64,000 bases of DNA from Vanilla planifolia (lineage: Eukaryota > Streptophyta > Magnoliopsida > Asparagales > Orchidaceae). Below, piece after piece: positions 25,301 to 39,700 of the stretch; positions within the stretch are counted from its first letter, which is position 1, and each line of letters begins with the position of its first letter. The translations under genes were made by a program, and so were the position numbers. The notes beneath the pieces were generated by a model, which ran no database searches, was not told the DNA's origin, and worked only from the letters and a program-made list of their open reading frames with translations. The DNA lies in assembly GCA_023846275.1 (NCBI GenBank), contig CM043869.1:35552737-35616736 (forward strand). Reading direction: 5' to 3'.

Positions 25301-25840
25301 TACCTTAATATTTTATTATCATAGAACACAAAATGATGCACAACATATAACTATGATCTCAAAGAACAATATCATTGTTTGAATATGAATCCCTAACATG
25401 AATATTATTCATCAAGTGACACAATCATACTGCAATGACCTAACAACCAAACTAATCAAACATTTACAAGATACAAATGTAAACATGGCCAAAGCATTTC
25501 AAGTTTTGTACCAAATATAACACATTCATTGCTTAAATCAGATTAATATGATAAAAAATTTTGCAAAGATGAAAACCTACATCTTCAATGATCTAGATAT
25601 GAACATTAGACAAAAATGATTGCAATCTTGTAGTTGGAGGTAATGTAACACAACATTTTATTTTGATTTGACATAACATTTTCACCCATTCAGTTTATGC
25701 AATAGTACCATAATGATTAGAAGGAAGAAGTTATTAACTTTCTATTTTATATGTATCATTATAAAATAATCTTACTTAGAATCGACTTATAGGGTAATAT
25801 GTAATCAACTTACTTGATGAATGAAGGAACAATTCTAATT
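22390..25840. other. AT-rich DNA with weak repeats, no gene identified
   Basis: Apart from the three-unit array at 23421-23720, I recognise nothing firm. Two adjoining plus-strand ORFs near 24.1-24.56 kb (80 and 68 codons) are Leu/Ser-rich without known motifs and are probably chance. Confidence 0.5.
23421..23720. repeat. Three degenerate tandem units of ~108-130 bp
   Basis: Units start near 23421, 23551 and 23659 with TAC/TATGCC.TT.ATGGATCTTAT, followed by TAT.AA..TACCAC.CA..GAGAC.TTGTCTC.AAA. The periodic GAGAC...GTCTC core is itself a small palindrome. Confidence 0.7.
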
Positions 25841-25844
25841 AAAA

Positions 25845-26705
25845 AAGGTTGATAATCTTTCTTTCATAATTAGTATAAGACTATCCATTTATGTTTCTCT
25901 CCACCAGAAGCCTCTACTAAGAGTTGTTTCTTATTCAATGATTCTTTTCCCTTATACATTATTTGATAATCACTTTAGACTTATTTAATCCTAGATGTTA
26001 TAATCTCATCAAATTCTAATCAGCTTCATTCTCTGACTATATTAGATTAGTAGAGGTATTACTCTAATATTATATTTGTAAAAATTTAATCTTACTTATT
26101 TAGGTGTTATACCTTTAGGTTGTCTTATCTTAACCCAGGTTAGTTTTATTTTCAAAAAAAAATATCTTGATATTTTAAGACTATGATATCACATATAAAA
26201 TCTATAATCTTTTCTTCATGACTAATGTGAAACTTTATCTTTGTTTGCTCATCCTAGAAGCTTATTAGTAGTTACTCCTTATTTGATATTTTTTTTCTTA
26301 GAATATCACCTAATAATTATTCTTCATTCTCTTCACTTCTAAGCGTTACAAGCTCACTAACCTTTGTTATGTTAATTCTTGAATCACATCAAACTAGAGA
26401 AGGTACTATTATGATGTCATAAATATAAGAACATTATCTCACTATGTCAAGATATTATCTTCTTGGATTATCTCATCTCTACTTAAGCAAGTTTTGTACT
26501 CAAAATATATATTTACATCTTATGACTATGATATCATATATAAATTTTAGAATCTTCCCTCTATAGTAGATGTGATGCTATTCTTTATTATGCCCCTTAG
26601 TTTAGAAGTTCATAATGAGCCACTCTTTATACTATGATTCTTCTCTTTAAGATATTATTCGATAATCACTACACTCTCTCTTTAGTCCCAAGTGTTGCAA
26701 AAATA
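25845..26705. repeat. Three degenerate tandem units of ~350 bp
   Basis: Units begin near 25851, 26203 and 26547. Each carries AATCTTTC-type starts, a CC.GAAG.CT.TTA stretch, TTCTCTTTAGA.ATTAT..GATAATCACT-like sequence and a TGTTA.AA end, separated by GGATTATCTCATCT.TACT.AAGC-like linkers. A fourth, weaker unit may precede them near 25.3-25.5 kb. No coding content was seen. Confidence 0.6.
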
Positions 26706-26709
26706 ATCA

Positions 26710-29700
26710 AACTATGACAATTGCAAGTATCATCACCATGGTTGTTGTGAACAAACATTATTTGGTACGATTCTTAGCAAATGCTAATTTAAACATTAGT
26801 GAAGGTGGACACAAACCTTACTTAGGTTGTGCAATCAACATTATTTTAGGATAATAGATCATCATAAAGGTTTCCTTGGAGATAGATTAATCATCTTAGT
26901 TTTTTTCATTCTTGAAGATACACTCTATTTGGTGAATACACACATCTTATGTTGCTTTAAACCAAAGTCTTTTATGAATAAATAATAATTATTAAATTGG
27001 CTTTTTAGTGCCTTGAGATTGAGTGCTTTCCTCTTATTAAACTTATATGGTAATCATTATTTACTTTAAATAGATTTCTATGACCCTATTTATCACCTCT
27101 AAATATGGATAAGTAGCTTTTTAGTAAGATTTTCTTTAAAGGCAAAATCAAGAAGTAAACCTTTTATGGGTGCATTTCTCATCACTTGGTTACAAGTATC
27201 TTTTTTCTCTAAAAATACTATGTGAAAATAAATAATAAAATTAAGCATTGTCTTACACTCTCCATGCTTCTATCAAAAAATATCTTGCTTAACTATGTGT
27301 GATTCCTTGGTGATAGAAAATAAATATTAACAAACTCCTGCAATTATTGATAAAAGAAAATTAATACAAGTTGTAGACTCTAAAATCAATCCTTAAAATG
27401 CTTTTCTAGAGAAGTAATGAATAGATGACATTTCATCTTCTCTAACACTTGAAATATGCTAGTTGACTATTGAAAGTTGATAAATGATCTTTTGGGTTAG
27501 TTGTTGTCTTATGCTTAGAAATCAAAGAACTTAAAAAGTCAAAGGATGGTCCTCTTCAATGAACTCGACAACTAAAGAATGGAAATCTTTATCAAGTCAC
27601 ATGCTTTATTAACTCAAACATCATATGGCTTTCATGATTCGTCCTTCCTTTAAATGCAAGAAAAGATTGGCTATCTCTTAAGTTGAGTTTCTTTTACCTT
27701 TTCTTTTTGACTTTTTTATGGCTAGATGCCAATGTCTTAGTTTTTCACAATGGATGAAAAATGGAAGATTGGTGCACAAGTGGTACAAAGTTTAAAGTAG
27801 TAATTGGTAAAATGGGAGATTTTAGATTGTATTGTCCTAAATAAATCTAAGGAGATACAAGAAAGTGTCAAGTACAATATAAAAGTTGGAGGCCACATAA
27901 GTGGTTGAAGTTTTGAACCTTTATTAAAAAGTGAAAGCTTATAGGAACTTGAGAATATAAAAAGTTTTGATAAGTTGCTAGTGTTGTATCTAAATTTAAT
28001 GGGTACTACAATTTAATGTAGTGAAGATTTAGAAATAAGACATTATGGAGCAAGCTATTAGAGGTTGCAGGAGCCACGTAGCTCTCTAATCTTCTTCATC
28101 AACCTTTGCATCTAGTGAAGGGCTTCCAAAAAGTTTTCTTGGTTGGTCACTTTATTTAGAGGAATACAAAAGTGTAGCATTAATTGTTTGATCTTTTCCT
28201 TTTATTATTAGAAGATGGAAAGAAGATGGAAAGATGCTCCACACCTTGAGTTCAAATCATAATGAGTACCAAAATGTTGACTCAAAAAGATGTTTACTTT
28301 TAATATTTGGTTGTTTAACTAATTAAACCAGTTGAATTTAGATTAGGTGATTTATGACTAGATATGTTTAAATCATAAAGACAAATGACATAATATTTTT
28401 TTTATGAAGAACCTATTGAATAAGAAAAAATCATGTTGGTGGTGTACCTGATAACCATCATTATGCTTATTGTTGTTGGTTTACAAGCTAGCTAGAATAT
28501 CTCATAAGAACACATCAAGGATTCCACTCTCCTTGACATAAAACAATCATATTTTTCTCTATCTCCTTATATTTTGTTTTTAATCTCCTTCTTTTGAGCA
28601 AAAGATGTTTTTTATAGATAGAAAGAGACTCCTATAATGCTTTAGACTAATGATGTAGATTTATAAAATACCTGGAAAGATTATTACTCTTTAATTTACT
28701 AGTAACCCTTAGAATTCGTAACTTTATTAATTTCATAACAAAAAAGATTAATTAATAATTATAATAGAGATCATTGACCACTTGCATTAATATTGGCAAA
28801 GTTAATGATGAATGTGATTTATAGGTTCATAACATACCACAAAACAAGCTTATTACATAAAAACTTATTATTGTTAATGACCAAACACTTGGATTTTTTA
28901 TGGAAAAGTTTCCTTACATTTCAAGCCTTATCCTACTATTCTTCACCTCAAAAGTGAATAAATGTTAATGGCCAAGATAATGGGTCATCATTTTAGGATC
29001 ATCCATGACCCTCATACCTCCTTTCCCTACATCGTATGGTAATGCAAACATTAAATTGTTAACATAACATTATCTACTTATTTTGCAAGAGATAATACTT
29101 GCTTTAACTGAAATCCATAGTCTAAGAATTACATGAAAATGATTTTTAATCCATAGTGCCATTTGTCTGAATTGGAGAAGAAAATAACAACTTTTTCTTA
29201 TGGGACAAGAGTTCAATAAAGCCTCTTTTTCCTCTCATCATACGTTGTATGATTTCTTTAGCTAAGAAGATTTTATTAATGCAATTACCATAAATTACAC
29301 ACCAAATTCCTGCTATGATTTCATGCATACCACTTGGTAAAAGTAAACTTTGTAGGCATGTTTGTTGAGCAGTCAATTAAGGAATCAAACTGTTCAACAA
29401 AGATTAAGAACTTGCACCTTGATGAAAGGACAAGCAAGGTAGTTCGTTGTGAGGCAAAGAGATTTCTTAGGAATGAAGTATAAAAGAAGGTGTGTCCATT
29501 GCAATCTAATAGCTCATCCCACGCAAGAGAAATCATGATTGTTAAATTAATCAAGCTTTATTATGGCCATCTTTTTCCTTAAGATTTCCTGTTATCATGA
29601 TTTGCTTTGGTTGGACTTCACATCTTTCTATTTGCCAACTATTACATGGCCTTCTGACTGCTAATAAAGAGGATTTGGCTGATTGTTCTCGTGTTGTTGA

Positions 29701-32237
29701 TTTATGGTTATCCACAGAAACCAAGAACTAAGTCATGAACAGCCTTTGATGGTGATCATCAAAACTTTGAATATGATAATCTATGCTTTGCATTTGGTGT
29801 CTCTACACACTCATGTTTCTACCAAAAATGCAACAACGAGAGAAAATGAGGTACTAAACCTTTTTTGTTAGAAATTTCAATATCATCCTCAAATAATCTA
29901 ATTTCAAAATTAATTCTCAAATACTACAAATATTATTGAAAATGAATACTTGAAATATAATTCAACTTAGCACGGATCGAGTCTCAAGCCTATGGATGAA
30001 GATTTGAGCTCTATTAACATCATTTACATTCTAGAAGAGGATAACCATTATAGATATTGCATAAATTTTTATTTAAAAGAAATGAATTTAATTAAGATTG
30101 TGTTTATCAAAATTATTATTGAAATTTAAGTTAATTAATAAAAATTTGTTTTAAAAGAGAGGAGTTTTTAAGTACCATTAAAACATATATTTAATAAATA
30201 TGCTATCGATAAATGAATAAAAAAATAATCAATGTGTAAAATAGCTAAAGTAAATTTTAACTTATTTTTATAAAAAGCATAAAAGTTTTAATTTTGTTTG
30301 GAAAAAAACAAAATTCTCTTTTACTTCTTCTATATTTTTTTAATCTCTGAATTGAACAAATGTCTTTTAAAATTCAGGAAAAAGTCAATTGTTCGAAACA
30401 ACCTGTAAAAAATTGAATTTGTAAATGATATAACAAAGAAAACTTGAAAACGTTCAAATGAACTTAGGTTAAGCGACTTTTGCCCTTAGTTTTCATGCTT
30501 TATACGAGTTGTTTTCCCATTTTAGGTGGATCGATTAACATGCATAATAGGAGATGAATAGAACAAAATTAAAAGATGATTAATGAGTTTAAAATCAAAT
30601 CAAAACCGGTCTTAAGGCATTCCCTTAATTCACGGATGCAACCATTTAAGTAGATTTGTTAAGTTGAATTTCATTGATGATTTTCTTTCTTGAGTTTTGG
30701 ATAGTGATTGCTAGATAAGTTTGTCACTTGTTTTGCACCATCTAGTGTTGAACTTTAAATGATCATTTGTTTGAGAAGAATTTGTTCTTGTTTGACCTTT
30801 GATTTTCAAAATAAGTTTCTACACAAAATATGTATGAGAGAAATTTAAAAAGAGAGTTTTCAATGTCTATGCTAATCTATTATTTTGATCTTGGGATTTT
30901 TTCTTAGAGGTCATATGACTAGCTTAAAGGTCAGGAAATCTTATTTTTATGACAAAAACTTTATTATATTTGATAAATTTGAACTTATCAAACAAAATGT
31001 ATATTGATTTGTTCTATCAACCTTGAAATTTTGAAAGAATTAACACATGATGACAATTTTGAGTCATCCATGTAATATATTATTTTGACCTAAAAATCCC
31101 ACTTTCAATATATTGCGCAAGAGGAAGTTGTTAGAGTATTAGGATTTTAGAGCGCAAGATAAATTGTCTCTATTATTTGCCTTAATCAACATATCATTTG
31201 GATTCTTTGTCCCACTGATTTTTTTCAACGACCTCTCATATTCATTAGTCAAGGTCTTCATATGATGACATGAGTTATATGTGCTTTTGACTCAAGTAAA
31301 ATACAAGCTCCTTATAAGACATGCAACATTTTTATTATCCACTAAACACAATGCATTATTATCACTTATTTATAGTTTCTTTTGAACAATTTTTTAGTCA
31401 TTTCATTCATTTTGCTTTATAAGATAGCTATTCATGTGCTTTTGAAGTGACAAAATCAAGCTCAATAAGACAACACTTTGGTAAACTAAAGTAATATGTC
31501 ATACTTTTTGTTAGATCTGGTTTGAATCTACTCATTTAATTGTATAAAAAATACATTTTGGTGTATTCGATGTGACATTTGACATGCACACATGTTATCT
31601 TGTATTAAATCATTTAGTACTAGAGTTGAAGTCTTTTTGTATTCCTCACATTCTTGTTTGCCTACATAAAGTCAATCATAGGTTGCATAGTTATAAAAGT
31701 AATGATGTCCTATACATCATACAGAGATTCTACTTAGAGACACATTAGTCATATTCAAACTCAAAACTATGTCATGATTGGCTTCTTTACTTTTCCTTGA
31801 TCTTTACTATCATAGTCATTGTGGAAGTCAATTACAATTGACCATTTGCTTATCACACATTTTAGTTTAATTTTTTATCACCCATAATTTTGTCGACACA
31901 AAATTTGCTTTAAAATGGCTTAAAATAGAGTTTTGGATGCTTCTACTACTTATTATTGTCTGCAATCGACTTCACCACCACGTCGCCCACAACGTGCTTT
32001 GCTCACTCAACCTACATCGACCAAAGCAACCTATTCTAACCCACACTAACCAACTCTGACCCTTGTCATTGACCTATAATCTACGAACTTCTACTGACTT
32101 GTCAACCTTGCTGATCCACTTCGACCTGGGTTGATTTGTGAACTAAACTTGAGGCATTGTTGCTCATCCCTTCCTATGCTACCCTGATTGCCTTGTCTGT
32201 CATCTCGTTGCTTGTTGATTGTGTAGTGAAAACTAGT
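26710..32237. other. Long gene-free AT-rich stretch
   Basis: No convincing exon or recognisable transposon protein was found. Minus-strand ORFs at 29146-29376 and 29321-29554 overlap each other in different frames and show no known motif. A GC-richer patch at about 31.96-32.13 kb repeats TCGACC/CTAACCCAC motifs that also occur at 54.3-54.5 kb. Confidence 0.5.
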
Positions 32238-33850
32238 GTGTGAATCCCACAAGAGGGGTGAATTATGGACTTTAAAATAATTTTTGTTATTTTTTTAATA
32301 TATTTATTTCTCAAAAATAATTTTATGTTTATAAAAGACATTGATTATATATATATATATATATTATAATTTTAATATGGTAAAAAATGTAGATAAAAAT
32401 TAAAATGAGATATCAAAATTTTTAGATGATTCGATTAAAATTAGAACCTACATCCACCAAATTGAGGTTAGGAAAACATCACTAACAAAATGTTACAAGT
32501 TAAGGTTTTTTTCTTACGATTCACCTCTAATTTACTAGTTTTTACGAGTTTAACTATAACTTAGGTTTTTGCAAGCTCAATCCCAACTCAATTTTTTACG
32601 AGATCAAACCAAACTAAGGCTTTCATAAATATCAAACTGTCCAACCCAAAAGAAAAAAGGAAAAATACAATAAGTCAAAAAAATTATGATAAATTCATAC
32701 AACTTTATATACTTGTTGATTAATGAAACAAGGCATAACAAGCTTAAATTTAAGAAAAGAAATAAAAAATTAAAAGTTTAGAAGTGCAAGGCTTAGTTGA
32801 AAAAAATGATAATTTAAAGACAAGTCGTACTTACTAGCACTAGAATTTATGTCAGTAGAATATTGAATAGAGTTTGATTAAGATTTTAAAGATTGATTCA
32901 TTTACAATGATTAAGTATTTATAAAAAAATTTTGATTATAGCAATTAGAAAGTATTGAAAAACTATTTAAAAAGTTGTAACCAAACAACTTAAAGAGCTT
33001 TTTCAAACACGTTAAAATATTTTTTCCAAAACGGCTAATGCAATAACTAGAGAATTGGTCATTATGTGAGATGAACCAGAGCCGTTGGATCTTATCGAAG
33101 GTGATACATACCATCAGATTTATATGGATGGTTTGATCAAGATAGATTTGATCTAAGTCATCTGATCATGTCAGATGATATCTTGATTGTTCAATTCAAT
33201 AGTGGTAAAATTGGAGTAGATCTCAACCAAATGATTCAAAAAGGATAATTAGGAGTTGCAAAGTTCAAAGATAGATATTTCACCAAGAAAATTGTCAAAT
33301 GAAGTTCGATGATATCATGATCGTTGGATGTTAAGCAAGGATCAATTGCTTTGCAGTAGATGAAACAATTACAGTCTGATCAAAGATCAAATGGTGTAGA
33401 ATGTCGCATGCTTTAGACATGAAATACTAAATGTAATCATTGTCGTTTGATTGCAAAAATGTGTAATCGAATGTTGCTGAGCACTTTCGATTTTGGAAGT
33501 AGACGGATACCAAGGAATAGTCACACATTTCAGCATATACAAAAGTTTTGCACTTTATAACTATTTGTGTTGGTGAATTATGTGAGTCAAATTAGGGTTG
33601 ATTCCCCTTATGTGCTCAAGATTGCATTAGCTAAGTTCACTCATATTGTTACAGGATTATAGGTTAATTTTGAGTCTTATATTACCCTAAAAACACAATA
33701 TGCCTTAGCGCAAGTAGGTTCAAGACTATAATAGACTAAGATAGGCCCTCGACCTGACTTGGTTCCAGTTGCTGGTCCCTACGCTTTGTGAATGCCCACT
33801 CAGGCTAGCTCAGCTCGAGAGCTTTGCATTTGGGCATAGCTTGGGATGCA
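32238..33850 (-). mobile_element. LTR-like dispersed repeat, copy B (~1.61 kb)
   Basis: Read on the minus strand it starts TGCATCCCAAGCTATGCCC and ends CTTGTGGGATTCACACA. Similarity to copy A is visible along the whole length by eye. It has a short TA microsatellite inside (32346-32363). Probably a solo LTR; flanking duplications were not seen. Confidence 0.6.
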
Positions 33851-35080
33851 GCTTAATTTTTTTTAATTATGAAAATTTTAACAAAATTACTTTTCTTATT
33901 TAGTCAAAGTTTAATAATCAACCTACATAAAATTTGATAAAGATACATAAGTAAGATTTAATCAAAGAAAGAATGGTTAAAAAATAGAATCATGTTTATT
34001 AAATGAATAAATGATTTAAGTAGGATTTCTAAGAAAAGGATGATTGAAAAAATAGAATCCTATATGTTTTCTTAATCAAGGACATAATTGAACCATCAGA
34101 TGCTTCAGTTATGATTTCAAATTGAGATGAATGGAGATGTGTTGTGTAATCAATAAGCTAACATTCTATTTTTAATACAAAGAAAATATTTTCAAATTTG
34201 ATACACATGTCTTCAATCAATGAAACTAACAAAATATGCAAGATACTTTGAAGACTACTAGTTCATCATTTTAAAAAATGCACAGTTTATTCTTTACATA
34301 TAATCCTATTTCATATTAAATAAGTCTATTAAAATAAAGTATTAAATATTTAAAACTTGATTCATTACTTAAGGGTAATAGATTTTCACCTAAAATGCAC
34401 ATACTAATTTGGAACTATTTTTGTATTTAATTTTGTAGCTTTTTATGACATTTTTTTGATAGAATTCAAAGTATAATTATTTTTTAAAATTTTGTGATAA
34501 CTTTAAAATTTCTTAAATAATCTATAAAATTCTAATATAGGAACATAGTATTCCTAATTGTATTTTTGTATTCATAGACTTAACAAATAATTATTGTACC
34601 ATCGAGGTGTCTACAAATAGGGATACTTACCATGTTGTAAGTAATAAAATTTTGAATGAAGTAATAAAGTGATAATGCTAAGCTTACTTGATATGAGCAT
34701 GTTGTATGCAACTAATTCAATCGTGTGATTTTAGAGGTACCCTAGAAAGAAAAGTGAAAGGCTCAAAAGGGAAGATCTCAACCCATAATCTAGCATCCAC
34801 AAAAAATTGCTAAGAAATGTTTTAACCCTTCTACTCTTTATTTTGTCTTTTAAGAAAAAAAATTAATTGTCATATTCAATACTCTAGTTTGTGCACGTGA
34901 ATGTGTGAATTATTTGTTTATATTTTAAAGACTTCACTTGTGTATACATTGCTATTTTTGCCACCAAGTTGAGTATATTGGGTGTAGGTTGCTAATCCAC
35001 TCTCCTTTTATGTTGAAATCTCTAGTGTTAAAGATTTGTATAAGTTCTTAGCTTCTGAAAAAGTTTCTACTTATCCAATG
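33851..35080. other. AT-rich DNA before the gypsy fossil
   Basis: No gene is seen. The stretch may include the decayed 5' LTR and leader of the downstream Ty3/gypsy element, but I cannot define LTR ends or a primer-binding site. Confidence 0.4.
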
Positions 35081-38000
35081 ATATTTGAATTTTTTTTTAT
35101 TTGAAATTATAACACCTTGGGTAAGCCCATGTACGAATACATTACTTGAACCTAAACGTTTCTCTATTATCTATGAACCAAAGATACATTTTAGCATATT
35201 ATCCTACATCAGTTATAATATTATATTTTTCAAATGTGAAGGCACTATATATAAGCATTCAACAACAACACAACACACCAAAAGACATATCTCATTTGAG
35301 TAACTCTTTAACGGATAATGCAGAGGAAGTTAAATGGGATTTAATAAGAAAGAATGATAAATTAAGGCAAAAAAAAGTCTTCAATGAAAGGGCCTCTTAA
35401 TGCCCAAATAGTAAGAAATTTCATAATGGAAAATGTTGGTGTAAATAAAGGGATGAAATAATATTTTCATTATGAAAATTTTTGCCATATGATAAGAGGT
35501 TGTCCTGAACTTGAAACTAGATCTAATGTATATTTTGGGCCTCAAAATGTAGTTATAAGTAGTGATAAAGGATTTTCCAATAAAGGAAGGGTTATAACTT
35601 TATTTATATCTAGAGATACTAGCAAGGAACAAAGTTTAAGATGTGGAGGACAACTTTGAGTATATACTATTTCTCAAAATGATATTCTTAGCTCTTTGGA
35701 GGTTATTGTAAGTACTCTTTTATTTGAGCACATGCTTATTTCAATATTATTTGATAGTAGGGTATCTCATTCCTTTATTTCTTATCACTTATATAAAAAT
35801 TTATTCTCATCATCTAATCAAATGAGTTTTTTCATAATGGTCAAACTACTTCATAATAATAAAATTAAAACTAATATATGAAATAAACTATTAAAACTTT
35901 GAGAAAGGATTTATTTGTTGAATTAATAGAACTCCTATTAATGAAGTTTGATACTATTTTAAGTAAGGATTGACTATATGAGTATCAAGGCAAAATTTAT
36001 TGCATGGAAAATATGGTGAAAGCAAGAATCAAAGAAGGGGAGAAAATTGTGTATTATGGTGAAGTAAGAATCCTTTTATATCTACCTTAATAGTGCAATG
36101 GATGTTATTCAAGGGAAGAGAAATATTTTTATTACACATTGAAGTTCTAAAACAAAAGTTTGAATAACCACAAAATACATATGTGATTTATGATTATATG
36201 ACATATTTCCTTAAGCATTGCTAAGACTCCCTCTAGATCAAGAAATTGAATTTGAAATTTAGCTTTAATCTACCAGAAAACCAATATTAGAAGCCCCATA
36301 TAAAATAATTATAATAGAACTATAAAAAGTGAAAATATAAATTCAAGAATTTTTAGATAAAGGTTCCATTCATTCTATTATTTCTCTATATGATGCACTT
36401 ATATTATTTATGAAAACAAGAAGAATGATAATCAATGAATGTTTATATTCTATAGAGAATTGAACAAATTTATAGTGTAAAAGAGTATCTTCTATATAAA
36501 TTAATGTTTTATTTGATAAAACTACAATTAATTATATTTTTAAACTTGATTAAAAATTAGGATACTATCAATTGAAAGTTAAAAAGTCGGATTGATCTAT
36601 CTGCAAGGTGTTCTCACTTTAAGTCCTTGTCAATAGACCTTCTTTTTGGAGTAGTAACAATAAAAGTGAAAGCATAATAATAGTGAATAGCTAAGAAAGA
36701 AAAATAAAAAAAGAGGATTTTTGTCATAAGAAGATTGAATTTTCTAAAAAGTTTCTTTTTAAGGGGTTTTGAATTCATGAAATTTTGTTTCTCAAAATTT
36801 TAAATTTTTTTCTTTATATATCATTTTTACCTCTTTATAAAAGTTTAGATATAATCTTTTATTATAAAAAATATGTGATTTTGATCAAAAATACAAAAAT
36901 TTCACAAATTCTACAAAACCTAGCTTGATCCTATTCCTATCTGTACACACAAGCCCTTACCCCCATATACATATAGTCATGCCAGGGGGACTACTCACAT
37001 GCACATGTACTATTCCCTTTCATTGATAGCCCTTTGCATGTGTATTGACTATAAGAAGGTAAGTATGTTTATCGCTCTCGTGGAACACGTGTATGGTAAG
37101 TGGCTACACGTGTTCCCATCTCGCCCATGCGTCTGACATGCCTCACCTCCTACATGTAAGCCCATGCCTCCATACACATCACCTAGCTAGAGCATTGTAT
37201 TGCTCTCTCTAGTGTGTTAGTAAAGAGCATTTGCACATGGCTCTAGGTTAGGCTCTTACTATTTTGTGCTACATCAACATTCTCTGTTGTTTTGTCTTAA
37301 CCTTGATTTTTAATGATTTTAGATTTAATGAGCTTGGAATTGATCACTTAATCATAGATATTACCAAGATCTCTTTCTACATAAGGTATGAAAATTATGA
37401 ATTTGTGGATTTGTCGTTTGGCATAATTAATGCACTGTCTATTTTTATGGATCTTATGAATAAAGTGTTCAAAGAATACTTAGATGAGTTTTTGATGTCT
37501 TTATTAATGATATATTGATATATTCAATGTTTATAGAAAACATGTAGATCGTTTGTATTTATTGTTGCAAAAATTACAGAAACATTAACTTTATTTCAAA
37601 TTTTTAACGAGTGAATCTTAACTATCTCACGTTTCAATATTAGGGCATATTATAAGGGATTTTTATAAATCCATGAAAAATCATCATTATTGTGAATTGG
37701 GCCCAACCCATCAATGTAATAAAGGCACAAAGTTTTTTAAGGTTAATTGGATATTATTAAAAAAATTATAGAAGGAATTTCTTAACTTATATGTCTTTTA
37801 ACAAAATTAACACAAAAAGTAGTTAAAATTGAATAAGACCCAATGTGTGAATAAAATTTCCAATCACTGAAAGAAAAATTGATTGCAACCGAATTCTTAG
37901 TTTATCTGAAGGAAATGAAGGATGTCAAATATTTCATGAAGTATTGTATCAGGGATTGGGTTGTACATTAATGCCAAATATCAAAGAAATTACTCTTGGA

Positions 38001-39700
38001 TCTCATCAATTGAAATTACTTGAAAAGAACTATCTAATTTATGATTTAGAAGTGGTTGTTTTTATTTTTACAATAAAAAAATGAGTCATTATTTATATGG
38101 AGTAAAATATAAAGTTTATATGGATCTCCAAAGCTTGAAATATACTTTTATATAAAAAGAATTAAATATAAGACAAAGGAGATGTCTTGAATGCATTAAA
38201 GATTATGATATAGATATCTTATATCATCAAGTAACACTAATGTGGTGGCTGATGTGTCAAGCCAGCAAACTAGTTTCAATGTACACTCAATCCAATCTGA
38301 TGAATAACAAATTTATTTTAAAATCGATAGATATCGACTAGAAAAAGAAATGCATCAAAATATGTTTTGCTTATCCCAACTATCAGAGCAAGTTGATTGG
38401 TTCGTTTCCATTAAGGAAGATTAGCAACAAGACAAAAAAATATATAATTTGATTCAAAAAGTAAAAGAAGATTGGGTTTCTTATTTACTATAAATGCTAT
38501 TAGAATTATTCATTTCCAAAATAAATTGTGCATCATTGGTCATAAACAACTTAATCAATTATTATTGCATAAAACTTATAATTCTAAATATTACATTTTT
38601 ATAGGAGTTACAAAGATATAGTATGAATTAAAATAAAACTATTGGTTGCCATGAATGAAGCAAGTTTTTGTAGAACAGGCTACTAAATTTTTAACAGCAA
38701 CAAGTAAAATGAGAAAGACAAAAGTCAAGTAGGCTTTTGCAACCATTAAGAAATCTTAAATGTTAATAGTAGAGCATCGTAAAGAATTTTATAGTTGGCT
38801 TGCTTAGATCCTCTATAAGACATGATTGCATATGAAGATAAACTTATTAAGTCTACCTTTTTCTTGGCTATCAAAAGGACTTACACTGTAGAAAAGTTGC
38901 ATATATTAAATGTGAATCAAATTGTATGGTTATATGGAGTACCAAAGGAGATCATATTAAATAATTATCCAAAATTTACTTCTTATTTAAAAAAAATATA
39001 TCAAGAATTTGATACAAACTTAAATTATAATACTATATTTCATCCCTAGACCATTGTCCAAATAGAAATAATAATAAAATTTTTGGAGAATTTATTTAAA
39101 ATATATATTTTAAACTTTGATGATGACTAGAACAGTTGTTTACCTTTATTGAATTCTCTTATAATAATAGCTTCTGATCAAGTACTAACATGACACCTTA
39201 CGAAGCATTATATAAGAGGAAATATTAATCCCTTTTATGTAAGATAAAAGAAAAAAAAGGAAATTAATTAGCCATGATTTTGTAGAGGAAAGTACTAAAA
39301 AGTGAATGCAATTAGATTGAGAATTCAAATTTTTCCAAATAAATAAAAGATATACTTTGATGCTAAGCCCATGAATATGGAATTTAAGAAGGGAGACCAT
39401 ATCTCTATAAAAGTAAATCCTTTAAAATGAATCTTTAGGATTGGAAAAATATGAAAGTTTAAACTAAGATACATTGGTCCTCTTCAAATTATGAAAAGGA
39501 TAAGCTTACTGGCCTATCAGTTAACCCCATCCTTACACATGGATAGAGTTCATGACGTCCTCTATATCTCAACTTTGAGAAAGTATATCTTTGATCCTTC
39601 TCATATTATCAATCATTACTCTAAAGATTTTAATTTACTATCATATTTTAGATCATAAAAACTAGGTATTAAGGAAAAAGATTATTCAAATTAGAAATGT
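35080..39700 (+). mobile_element. Ty3/gypsy retrotransposon fossil with an insertion in its reverse transcriptase
   Basis: Domain order identifies the Ty3/gypsy superfamily: a zinc-knuckle-like end of gag near 35.45-35.52 kb, the aspartic protease at about 35.69-35.88 kb (FDS..SHSFIS-type active-site context), reverse transcriptase in two parts at about 36.35-36.59 and 37.36-37.56 kb, RNase H at about 38.0-38.3 kb, integrase core at about 38.5-39.1 kb and the C-terminal end at about 39.4-39.65 kb. About 0.75 kb of unrelated sequence separates the two RT parts. The copy is broken in very many places and is old. Its LTRs are not clearly delimited; a candidate 3' LTR starts near 41.51 kb. Confidence 0.8.
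36600..37350. mobile_element. Foreign ~0.75-kb segment inserted in the gypsy fossil
   Basis: It lies between two adjoining RT motifs of the host element. It is AT-rich at its left and has a GC-richer right half (36.93-37.25 kb) with CATGC/ACATG-containing text. The short string ATTGATC occurs near both borders (about 36595 and 37343) and could be a target-site duplication. No coding content; the family is unknown. Confidence 0.45.

Noticed and set aside
29146-29554. Two overlapping minus-strand ORFs as a possible exon pair
   Set aside because: Different frames, no splice sites making a sensible join and no motif; similarity to LINE or gene products could not be seen.
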